DNA of 27,005 bases, taken from assembly GCA_910579225.1 (NCBI GenBank), contig CAJTTI010000035.1, forward strand, positions 1-27,005, given 5' to 3'. Shown piece after piece: positions 1 to 7,205 of this stretch (position 1 is the first letter of the stretch; each line of letters opens with the position of its first letter). This stretch comes from an uncultured Lachnospiraceae bacterium (GTDB taxonomy: Bacteria > Bacillota > Clostridia > Lachnospirales > Lachnospiraceae). The notes below the pieces were generated by a model, which was not told where the DNA came from, ran no database searches, and saw only the letters and a program-made list of their open reading frames with translations. Position numbers and translations under genes: made by a program.

Positions 1-72
1 CGGAAATTGACAGAAATATCGGATGAGGATATACTGAAAGAGGATATACAGAACGAAACAGAGGATAAATAT

Positions 73-1632
73 ATGAGAATCAGCATGCAGATTCTGGCGG
101 ACCGACTGAGACAGAATTATCCGGATTGCCAGCTTGGGAAGATGTCGGATGAGATGAATCTGAAGCGCCCGCTTTTCTATCAAAGCGGGACAGATTTTAA
201 GAAAAACAAAGTATATATTGTCAGAAAAGAAGATGCGACAGAAGCCATGTTAGATAATCATGGAGACAATCTGCTTCTGATTGTAGGCGAGCTTCTTTTC
301 AACCCGAAGAAGAGTATTTTTGGAGTGTGTTTTTTTCCATCGTGTACCAATGCGGAGGAATTATTTAATATTGTTCAGCGAATTTTTGACACTTATGATG
401 CATGGGATGAGCGTATGCAGAATCTGGCGCTTTCTGAGCGGACGTTAAAAACGCTGCTGGATGGCTCCCACCGCATTTTTCATAATCCGATTATGGTCAG
501 CACAACCGGAGGATTTGTGATTGATTACAGCAGCCTCATAGACGCCATGCCGGAATTTCAGGAGATTCTGCAGAATAATCAGGTAACAGCACTGATCAAT
601 GAAGACGGAATGCCTGGGAAACCTCCGGAAGTCAAACATTACGAGGATTCTGTCACCCAGAGAAATAATCTTTTTGTAGATATTTATGATAAGAACCGCT
701 ACGGATACCGAGTGATTCTTGTGGAGGCAACCAGAAAACTAAAAGTCTATGATGAATATCTGCTCCTGCATCTGGCAAAATACGTACAGCAAATGCTGGA
801 AAAATACACAGTGCTTCAGTCGGATATCAGTTACACGTTGGACCGTCTTCTGTCCAATATACTGACGGAAGAGCATATGGATTTGGCATCCATGGGGGCG
901 CGATTTGAGAATTTCCATTGGAAAGAAAGCCATACTTATTTCTGTATGAATATTCATGTATCCACGGTGGACAGACAAAATCTTACGGTGATTCGCTTTA
1001 TCTGCCATCAGATTGAAAACCTGGTAAAAGGAAGTTGTGCGTTCCTCCTACAGGATCATATTGTGGTCTATGTAAACCTGAATCATTACGGAAGGAATCT
1101 GGAGGAAGCTGTACGGCTGATGTCCGGTTTTTTGCAGGACAGTTATCTGAAAGCAGGTATCAGCTATGAATTTACCGGTCTGCAGACATTAAAACAGTAT
1201 TATCTCCAGTCCCGGATTGCTCTGGAAGAAGGGATGAAGCGCTATCCGCTGCGCTGGGTGAACCGCTTTGAAGATATTGCACTGGATTATCTGATCGGAA
1301 AATGTACGGAGAGACTAAAACCCAAAGTCGTCTGCAGCCGCGCAGCGATAACTTTGCGCGATTATGACAGGGAACATAAAACGGATTATTTTGAGACCTT
1401 GCGCACTTATATTTACTGCCAGATGAATGCAGTAAAGGCAGCAAAAAAACTTTTTATCCACAGAAGTACATTTTTATACCGGATGGCACACATTAAAGAA
1501 ATGGTACATATTGACCTGGAGAACCCGGATCAGGTTCTATACCTGCTTCTGACTTGTAAGCTGCTTGAGAAAGAAGAGCAGGACAACGGGGGAACCAGTT
1601 TAGAAGGAACCATGGAATCAGGCGTACAATAA
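73..1632 (+). CDS. PucR/CdaR-type helix-turn-helix transcriptional regulator
   Basis: Probable cytoplasmic transcription factor of 519 residues. The C-terminus carries a PucR-type helix-turn-helix (KKLFIHRSTFLYRMAHI, about residues 458-474), preceded by a long region without recognisable catalytic motifs that would be the sensing part. PucR and CdaR proteins usually control genes for uptake or breakdown of small molecules; the ligand here cannot be told. I chose the ATG at 73 because AGAGG lies 8 bases upstream and MRISMQILADRL reads as a normal N-terminus. The frame is open to the left edge and a TTG at 7 is also possible, so the true start may lie upstream. Only 12 bases separate it from the secreted-protein gene, whose ribosome binding site begins just after this stop. 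It is probably the first gene, or an upstream member, of the two-component operon that follows. Confidence 0.85.
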   Translation: MRISMQILADRLRQNYPDCQLGKMSDEMNLKRPLFYQSGTDFKKNKVYIVRKEDATEAMLDNHGDNLLLIVGELLFNPKKSIFGVCFFPSCTNAEELFNIVQRIFDTYDAWDERMQNLALSERTLKTLLDGSHRIFHNPIMVSTTGGFVIDYSSLIDAMPEFQEILQNNQVTALINEDGMPGKPPEVKHYEDSVTQRNNLFVDIYDKNRYGYRVILVEATRKLKVYDEYLLLHLAKYVQQMLEKYTVLQSDISYTLDRLLSNILTEEHMDLASMGARFENFHWKESHTYFCMNIHVSTVDRQNLTVIRFICHQIENLVKGSCAFLLQDHIVVYVNLNHYGRNLEEAVRLMSGFLQDSYLKAGISYEFTGLQTLKQYYLQSRIALEEGMKRYPLRWVNRFEDIALDYLIGKCTERLKPKVVCSRAAITLRDYDREHKTDYFETLRTYIYCQMNAVKAAKKLFIHRSTFLYRMAHIKEMVHIDLENPDQVLYLLLTCKLLEKEEQDNGGTSLEGTMESGVQ

Positions 1633-1644
1633 GGTGGGATACGA

Positions 1645-2796
1645 GTGAGCGACAGAAGATGGAGAAATGGGGTACTGTGGATTCTGACTGCCTGCATAGT
1701 ATACGGCACCTGGACACAGGGGCTGTCTGTCAGAGCTGAACGGATACTTGGAACAGGCACCGGAGCTTTATCCGAACAGGCAGAGGCAGAAAAAGAGATT
1801 TCAGCACAGTATGCAGAATTTCAGTCTCAGTTTTTGTCCATCGAAAGAGTGGAAGATATAGAGACATACGGCTATCGGATTTTGGAGGAACAGGTTTTTC
1901 CAATCGTGCTGGAATCTTTTGGCGAAGAAGAATGGATATTGATGCCGGCCATGGATGATACCTGGCAAAGGCTGGCGCTTTTTGTTGCAGATTCCAGCGG
2001 AAGGATTCGATACAGATATAATTGCCTGGAAACAAATGAATGCATTCCGGGACAAATGCGCCAGATTACGAAGGATATCGCTTCTATCGCTTTTGCAGAT
2101 GTAAACCGGGATGGGAGAACGGATATTATACTAATTACAAGATGTGTGAATCCGGAGGGAGATTATGCCGGAATTCCCTATAAAGTGGGTGATGTGCTGT
2201 TCCAGGGGGATGGTATCTTCTACAGGGACTGGCGGATTTCTGATAAAATCAATCAGTTTAGTATGAATAAAAGTGCTAATTATATTATTACCTATGTCCG
2301 GGACGGGAAGTCTGCAGAATTTTTGTACACAGCCACAACGATGAAGGAACTTCTGGAACATGGATTTACCATTATTGAGGAACAGTGTTATACGAGAGAT
2401 TTTGAAAAACTTGGTCGTCTGGAGGTAGTGCCTGGAACGGTGAAGATCTCTGCTTATAATATTTTTATGATTTATCTGATCAATGGAAAGGGAGAGATTG
2501 TCTGGAGCTTTCAGCCCATGGGGGATTACGACAGTCTTTATTCTCTCCGAAGTATCATGGGAAGAGATGTGGACGGAGACGGCATGAAAGATCTGGTGGT
2601 TCTTGCCAGATACAGTATTGAGGATGAAAATGGTGAAGCGTTGGTAGAGAATAAATGTTCGATTTATTATCAAAGAACGGGAGGATTTGACATTGATACG
2701 GATTTTGAAAAAACATATCAGTGCCAGGAAGAAGATACGATGGAAGACATTATTAAACAGATACGGGAATATTGGGGATGGCAGGTGGAAGGATGA
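1645..2796 (+). CDS. Secreted VCBS/FG-GAP-repeat-like protein of a two-component operon
   Basis: A 383-residue exported protein. Residues 1-30 form a signal peptide or membrane anchor: basic RRWR, a hydrophobic stretch VLWILTACIVY, then an ALA-like region. Two calcium-loop motifs typical of VCBS/FG-GAP (integrin-type propeller) repeats are visible: DVNRDGRTD at about 152-160 and DVDGDGMKD at about 308-316. No enzyme motif was found. The start is GTG, with AAGGTGGG 6 bases upstream. The stop overlaps the response-regulator start as ATGA, so the two are translationally coupled. That placement suggests an extracytoplasmic partner or accessory sensor for the kinase encoded two genes downstream; this is inference. 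Product name is fairly sure, role is not. Confidence 0.8.
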   Translation: MSDRRWRNGVLWILTACIVYGTWTQGLSVRAERILGTGTGALSEQAEAEKEISAQYAEFQSQFLSIERVEDIETYGYRILEEQVFPIVLESFGEEEWILMPAMDDTWQRLALFVADSSGRIRYRYNCLETNECIPGQMRQITKDIASIAFADVNRDGRTDIILITRCVNPEGDYAGIPYKVGDVLFQGDGIFYRDWRISDKINQFSMNKSANYIITYVRDGKSAEFLYTATTMKELLEHGFTIIEEQCYTRDFEKLGRLEVVPGTVKISAYNIFMIYLINGKGEIVWSFQPMGDYDSLYSLRSIMGRDVDGDGMKDLVVLARYSIEDENGEALVENKCSIYYQRTGGFDIDTDFEKTYQCQEEDTMEDIIKQIREYWGWQVEG

Positions 2797-3446
2797 TTCG
2801 GATCTTAATTGTGGATGATGAAAAACCAATATGTGATTTGATTGATATGAACCTGTCTGCGGCGGGTTATGACTGTAAAAGTGTACAGGATGGCCTAGCT
2901 GCCATTGATTTGATTGAAAAGGAAAATTTTGACCTGATACTTCTGGATATTATGCTGCCTGGAGCAGATGGATTCGACATTATGGAATATATCAAACCGC
3001 TGAAAATACCGGTGATTTTTATTACTGCAAAAAGCGATGTCCGTGACAAGGTGCGGGGATTGAAGCTGGGCGCAGAGGACTATCTTGTAAAGCCGTTTGA
3101 GATTATGGAACTGATGGCAAGAGTGGAAGTTGTGCTTCGAAGGTTTCATAAAACGGAAAACATTCTGATGGCCGGAGATGTGGCCGTGGATTTGGAAGCG
3201 CTTAAGGTAACAAGATCCGGTCGTCCGATTGTACTGACGAATAAGGAATATGGACTTTTAGTATTGTTCATGCAAAATAAAAATGTGGCGCTCTTTAAAG
3301 AAACTCTCTATGAAAAAGTCTGGAAAGATGAATACATTGCAGACAGTCGGACGCTGGAACTGCATGTACAGAGACTGCGGCGAAAAATGGGCTGGGAAAA
3401 GAATCTGGTTGCAGTATATAAGGTAGGATACCGTCTGGAGATTTAA
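2793..3446 (+). CDS. OmpR/PhoB-family response regulator (module 1)
   Basis: DNA-binding response regulator of 217 residues. The receiver domain (about 1-115) has the acidic pair D8/D9, phosphoacceptor D52 in LILLDIMLP, T82 in FITAK and K104 in LVKPFE. A winged-helix effector domain (about 125-217) has recognition-helix region DSRTLELHVQRLRRK and the usual YKVGYRLE end. Start at 2793 overlaps the upstream stop by four bases and is preceded by AGGTGGAAGG. A longer reading from 2772 is possible but adds residues not seen in the family. The kinase follows after 10 bases. It closely resembles the regulator at 23944, including the recognition helix, so the two may bind similar operators. Confidence 0.95.
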   Translation: MIRILIVDDEKPICDLIDMNLSAAGYDCKSVQDGLAAIDLIEKENFDLILLDIMLPGADGFDIMEYIKPLKIPVIFITAKSDVRDKVRGLKLGAEDYLVKPFEIMELMARVEVVLRRFHKTENILMAGDVAVDLEALKVTRSGRPIVLTNKEYGLLVLFMQNKNVALFKETLYEKVWKDEYIADSRTLELHVQRLRRKMGWEKNLVAVYKVGYRLEI

Positions 3447-3456
3447 TGGAGCAGTT

Positions 3457-4863
3457 ATGAAATTTTCATATAAAATATTGTTGTGTAGTCTGATTACCAT
3501 GGCGGCGGCATTCGGAATTGGCGGATATTTTTTCGTCAATGACGTATTTAAGGCTTCACTGGAACGGGAGATCAAGCAGGCAACCGATGACAGCAGCATT
3601 ATGAAATTTGCTTTTGAAACGGCAGCACTCAATATACCATCCAAATACGATATGCTTCAGAATTCGGTTATCGGTGAGATCGGGGCCAATCTGGAGAACA
3701 GCGGGCAGGGAAGCAGAAGGCTGCTGCGGCTGTCGGATGAAAACCGGGAAGTTCTGTATGCCAGCGAGGGATTTGTGGAAGATACGGCTTTGCTGGCAGA
3801 TATTGAAGATCAGGTGCGCGCTTATCAGATCATCCATCCTGATCAGCATTATTATGTGCAGACCGGAATTATGGTCAATGCTCTGGACCGCGCGCTCTAT
3901 CTGGAAACTATGAAAGATGTGACGGAAGTCTATGCAGAGCGTACGAGAGGATTTGCAGTGTATCGGGGGCTGATGCTTTTAATTCTGGTATGTAGTTCTG
4001 TTGTCATGTATTTCTTTTCTTATTGGCTGACCAAACCTATAAGAATACTGACACAGGCTACAAAAAAAATGATAGCCGGAGATTACAGTTACCAGGCCGA
4101 ACAGATCAGCAATGATGAGATGGGACAGCTTACAACGGATTTTAACCATATGGCCAAAGTGGTGGAGGAAAATATCCATAAACTGGAAGAGGAGCTCCGT
4201 GCCAGAGAAGATTTTATTGCGGCCTTTTCCCATGAACTGAAAACTCCGCTTACAGCAGTGATCGGTTATGCAGATATGCTGCGTTCCCGGAAACTGGACG
4301 ATGAAAAACAGTTCCTGTCTGCCAATTATATCTATACCGAAGGGAAACGGCTGGAGACAATGTCTCTCAGACTTCTGGACATTATCGTCACCAAAAGATA
4401 TCAGCATGAACCTCAGGATATGGATGTGGCGGAACTGTTCTGTTATCTTCAGGACTTCTATGCAGAAAAGAAAGATATAGAAGTGACCGTCCGGTATGAG
4501 CCAGGGAGAGTTCGGGCAGAAGGAAATCTGCTGAAATCAGTACTGCTGAATCTGACAGATAATGCGTGTAAAGCATCGGATCCTGGAAGCACAGTGGAAA
4601 TTACAGGAGAAAACAGAGATGGGGGCTACTGGTTTGCAGTCAGGGATCAGGGAACAGGTATTATGCCGGAAGAATGCCGAAAAATTACAGAAGCATTCTA
4701 CATGGTAGATAAATCCAGATCCAGAAGTCATAACGGTGCAGGACTGGGACTTGCACTTTGTGTGGAAATTCTGAACCTCCATGGAAGCAGCCTTGAGATT
4801 GAGAGTACGCCGGGAGAGGGAAGCTGCTTTCGGTTTTTTATAGCAGGAGGGAAACATTTATGA
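3457..4863 (+). CDS. Membrane sensor histidine kinase (module 1)
   Basis: A 468-residue HAMP histidine kinase that would phosphorylate the regulator encoded just upstream. Membrane segments lie at about 5-27 and 169-191, enclosing an extracytoplasmic sensor region of about 140 residues with no recognised fold. A HAMP linker (about 192-244) is followed by the HisKA box FSHELKTPLTAVIGY with phosphoacceptor H259. The ATPase domain has an N-box around 365-371 (NLTDNAC), DQGTGI at 397-402 and GAGLGL at 427-432, all apparently intact. GGAG lies 5 bases before the ATG. The stop overlaps the next start (ATGA at 4860). The kinase encoded at 24600 has the same layout, with its histidine also at 259. 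Confidence 0.94.
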   Translation: MKFSYKILLCSLITMAAAFGIGGYFFVNDVFKASLEREIKQATDDSSIMKFAFETAALNIPSKYDMLQNSVIGEIGANLENSGQGSRRLLRLSDENREVLYASEGFVEDTALLADIEDQVRAYQIIHPDQHYYVQTGIMVNALDRALYLETMKDVTEVYAERTRGFAVYRGLMLLILVCSSVVMYFFSYWLTKPIRILTQATKKMIAGDYSYQAEQISNDEMGQLTTDFNHMAKVVEENIHKLEEELRAREDFIAAFSHELKTPLTAVIGYADMLRSRKLDDEKQFLSANYIYTEGKRLETMSLRLLDIIVTKRYQHEPQDMDVAELFCYLQDFYAEKKDIEVTVRYEPGRVRAEGNLLKSVLLNLTDNACKASDPGSTVEITGENRDGGYWFAVRDQGTGIMPEECRKITEAFYMVDKSRSRSHNGAGLGLALCVEILNLHGSSLEIESTPGEGSCFRFFIAGGKHL

Positions 4864-5693
4864 CCGAAAGAAAGAAAAGACAAAATTCTGCAATTCTGTT
4901 TCTTACCATCTTTCTGCTTCTTCTCTCACTCTTTGGGCCGGAGCAAATGTCGAGGTATAAAGATCATGGGATGCTGAATCAGATTACAGTGGAAGAAGCA
5001 GAGAGTTCTGGCGCCGGCTATCGCTATACTTTGAACAGCAATGAAAAACTCTGTCTCCTGTCTGAATGTCTGAATCATCAGGTCATACCAGAGAGCGAGT
5101 TAAGCGCCTTAACCCGTGTAGAGACAGCCGATGTGGATTACGAAGAACTGATAGGAACTTACGCCTTTGTGGTAAATCGGCAGGGGCCTTCTGGCAGAGA
5201 GATTACAGATGATAAAATCTATGAGATCTGCAACCGGGAGATTGCCATTCTGAAAGAACAGCAGGTGATTCCGGAAAGTGTGAAAGAGGTGACGGCTTCT
5301 TCTTATGAAGCAGTGCTTTATTCGGCAATTGATATATTGGAGCCGCAGAACAATATGTCCGTATGGAAAGTAAGTCTTTCTACCAGCCAGCAGAATGCAG
5401 ATAAGACAAATCGGTTGATTGACGCTTATGTGGATGCTGAGACAGGCAAAATGTATGGTTTCTATGTACGTACGGAGAAGATCTGGGCAGAACTTGCTCC
5501 GGAACAGATGATAGAAGCATGGAGCAGCTATCTGGGACTTGCCGGCAGGAAAATATATGAGTCTGGTAATCCTCTCCAGGAAACCGCTTCTGAATATGTG
5601 AAATACCGGTTTCCGGGGATGAAAGACAGAAGCACCGTGGTAACCATCGGCTTTTATGAAGGGATTAACGAGTTATTTATTAAGATTGTATAG
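4860..5693 (+). CDS. Membrane-anchored protein of unknown function, third gene of two-component module 1
   Basis: A 277-residue protein of no family I recognise. Basic RKKR is followed by one strongly hydrophobic segment (about 11-26), then a soluble part that should lie outside the membrane. The start codon overlaps the kinase stop, so it is translationally coupled to the kinase. It resembles the third gene of module 2 (26024-26941): I(T/N)DD-x-I-x-EI followed about ten residues later by (I/L)P; a W-K/Y-V stretch leading to a YVDAETGKMYGFYV-like hairpin versus VNAVNYQIYYAEI; and similar C-terminal strands. Identity is low, but order and spacing agree. A role as accessory sensor or modulator of the kinase is inferred from position only. 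Confidence 0.8.
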   Translation: MTERKKRQNSAILFLTIFLLLLSLFGPEQMSRYKDHGMLNQITVEEAESSGAGYRYTLNSNEKLCLLSECLNHQVIPESELSALTRVETADVDYEELIGTYAFVVNRQGPSGREITDDKIYEICNREIAILKEQQVIPESVKEVTASSYEAVLYSAIDILEPQNNMSVWKVSLSTSQQNADKTNRLIDAYVDAETGKMYGFYVRTEKIWAELAPEQMIEAWSSYLGLAGRKIYESGNPLQETASEYVKYRFPGMKDRSTVVTIGFYEGINELFIKIV

Positions 5694-5750
5694 TATGTCT
5701 GAAACGGTAGGATTAGAAATTGAGAGCAGCCATCGGTTCCTTTTATGGAT

Positions 5751-5804
5751 GATGCAGTTTTGATGCAATTTGGATGGAACTTTGATGGCAGGCGTAGGTA
5801 TAGT
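5751..5804 (+). promoter_or_regulatory. Four 11-bp direct repeats plus -10 element before the amidase gene; candidate response-regulator operator
   Basis: Four consecutive 11-bp units begin at 5751, 5762, 5773 and 5784: GATGCAGTTTT, GATGCAATTTG, GATGGAACTTT and a weaker GATGGCAGGCG. A -10-like TATAGT lies at 5799-5804 with no good -35, as expected for an activated promoter. OmpR/PhoB-type regulators are known to bind tandem sites at about one helical turn. The same unit occurs before the response regulator at 23944. The rest of the 172-base gap (5694-5865) shows nothing else clear. Confidence 0.6.
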
Positions 5805-5865
5805 AACAATGAGAGTTAAGACAGGGGCAGACAGAATTCGTTTTAGATAAAAGGGGCAGATACGA

Positions 5866-7161
5866 ATGACAAAGCAGAACATGTACCTAAAGGAAACTTG
5901 TGCCGGATATGCAGAAAAATGCGGGGACAGAAGGAAAGACAGATTCAGACGGATTCAGTGGTTTATAAGCGAATTCATCCTTTTGTGCCTTTTTGCAGTG
6001 GCAGGGTTTCTGTGGTATGAAGATACGGCGCAGCACAGAGGAAATTATGTGACACCTTCTTTGCCGAAAGCAGTCCAGGGACAATCGGTATCCGCAGAGG
6101 TTCCGGTTCCTGTGAATATGCAGAGGGCGGGAACCGGACCGATTTTTGCACTTGTACCGGTTGGAAATATGGATGAGGACTATTATGCAGGCCCCATCGG
6201 AGAGCTGATCAAAGAGCCAAATGAGATCACCATTGTGATTGATCCGGGACATGGCGGAGTAGATGAAGGATGCGCCAGAGGCGGAGTGAGGGAAAAGGAT
6301 ATTAATCTCTCTATTGCACTGGAAGTACAAAAGCGCCTCACAACTCTGGGATACCAGGTGGTGATGACACGAGATACCGATGAATCTCTCAGCCTTGGAG
6401 AGAGAGTCCAGACGGCCAGTGAAGTAAAGGCAGATATTTTTGTAAGCATTCACCAGAATTCGAGCAACTTGTACAAAGTGAATGGGCTTGAAATTTATTA
6501 CAGTGCACAGAATGCGCAGAGCGACAGCAGACGGCTGGCAGAACTGATTCATAAAGATGTACTTCTGGATACCGGTGTAAAGGCAAGATCAATTTTTGAA
6601 TGGGAAGATATTCACGTGATCAGAGAAGCCCGGATGCCAGCCTGTCTGATTGAAACCGGATTTCTGACCAATGCATCAGAACGCAGAAAGCTGTCAGATC
6701 CATCCTATCAAAATCTGATGGCAGAAGGAATTGTCTCCGGAATTGATGCATATTTTCATCCTTACGTTACATATCTGACGTTTGACGAGGCAGTGACGGA
6801 AAAGGATACAAAAACTATGCTTTCAACACTGAAAGAAGAGAATATAAAAGCAGTTTTCTTTGTAACCAGGAAAACAGCGAAAGAAAATCCGGACACAGTG
6901 AGACAACTTGCAGATGCCGGACATACCATTGGTATCTATGGAGACTGGCAGGATTACCGGACCATATACGCAGATGTGGATGCATATCTTGCAGATTTGA
7001 AAGATACTTTTGAAACTGTCGCCAAAGCCGCAGACAATATGCCGGTATTGTTCCAGAGAAAAGAGAATGGCAGTATTGATGGAACAGAAATATCAAAAGA
7101 GCTGATGCAGGAACTGGAGAAAAGCGGGTTCGCTGTTTATGACTGGAAACCAGGATTATAA
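5866..7161 (+). CDS. Membrane-anchored N-acetylmuramoyl-L-alanine amidase fused to a degenerate NodB-like deacetylase domain
   Basis: A 431-residue peptidoglycan hydrolase that should cut the MurNAc-L-Ala amide bond outside the membrane. A cytoplasmic basic tail and a membrane segment (about 33-51) are followed by a linker and an Amidase_3 domain (about 121-298). The zinc ligands and catalytic residue look intact: H129 (DPGHGG), E143 (REKD), H196 (SIHQNSS), E263 (LIETGFLTN). Residues 301-431 resemble a NodB polysaccharide deacetylase, but the DDG motif is FDEA (306-309), the two metal histidines correspond to Y358 and Q362, the RFPGGS region is degenerate at 398-403, and the protein stops at the usual DWN position. 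This domain is therefore probably non-catalytic. ATG is chosen with AAGGGG 9 bases upstream. The 11-bp repeats at 5751 point to control by the nearby two-component system. Confidence 0.9.
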   Translation: MTKQNMYLKETCAGYAEKCGDRRKDRFRRIQWFISEFILLCLFAVAGFLWYEDTAQHRGNYVTPSLPKAVQGQSVSAEVPVPVNMQRAGTGPIFALVPVGNMDEDYYAGPIGELIKEPNEITIVIDPGHGGVDEGCARGGVREKDINLSIALEVQKRLTTLGYQVVMTRDTDESLSLGERVQTASEVKADIFVSIHQNSSNLYKVNGLEIYYSAQNAQSDSRRLAELIHKDVLLDTGVKARSIFEWEDIHVIREARMPACLIETGFLTNASERRKLSDPSYQNLMAEGIVSGIDAYFHPYVTYLTFDEAVTEKDTKTMLSTLKEENIKAVFFVTRKTAKENPDTVRQLADAGHTIGIYGDWQDYRTIYADVDAYLADLKDTFETVAKAADNMPVLFQRKENGSIDGTEISKELMQELEKSGFAVYDWKPGL

Positions 7162-7181
7162 GATTATAAGTTCCGGTTACG

Positions 7182-7205
7182 GCTGCTCTCTATTCAGAGA
7201 GCAGC
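7182..7205. other. Perfect 10-bp hairpin at the convergent gene ends
   Basis: GCTGCTCTCT, loop ATTC, AGAGAGCAGC. It lies between the amidase stop and the last codons of the ABC-F gene on the other strand. Neither side has a T-run, so it is not a classical intrinsic terminator, although it could protect or end both convergent messages. Confidence 0.5.

Noticed and set aside
2131..2829. 232-codon minus-strand open frame
   Set aside because: Antisense to the VCBS protein gene, rich in His, Ile and Phe as usual for shadow frames.
7182..7205. Hairpin as a classical intrinsic terminator
   Set aside because: Perfect stem but no T-run on either strand; kept only as a hairpin.
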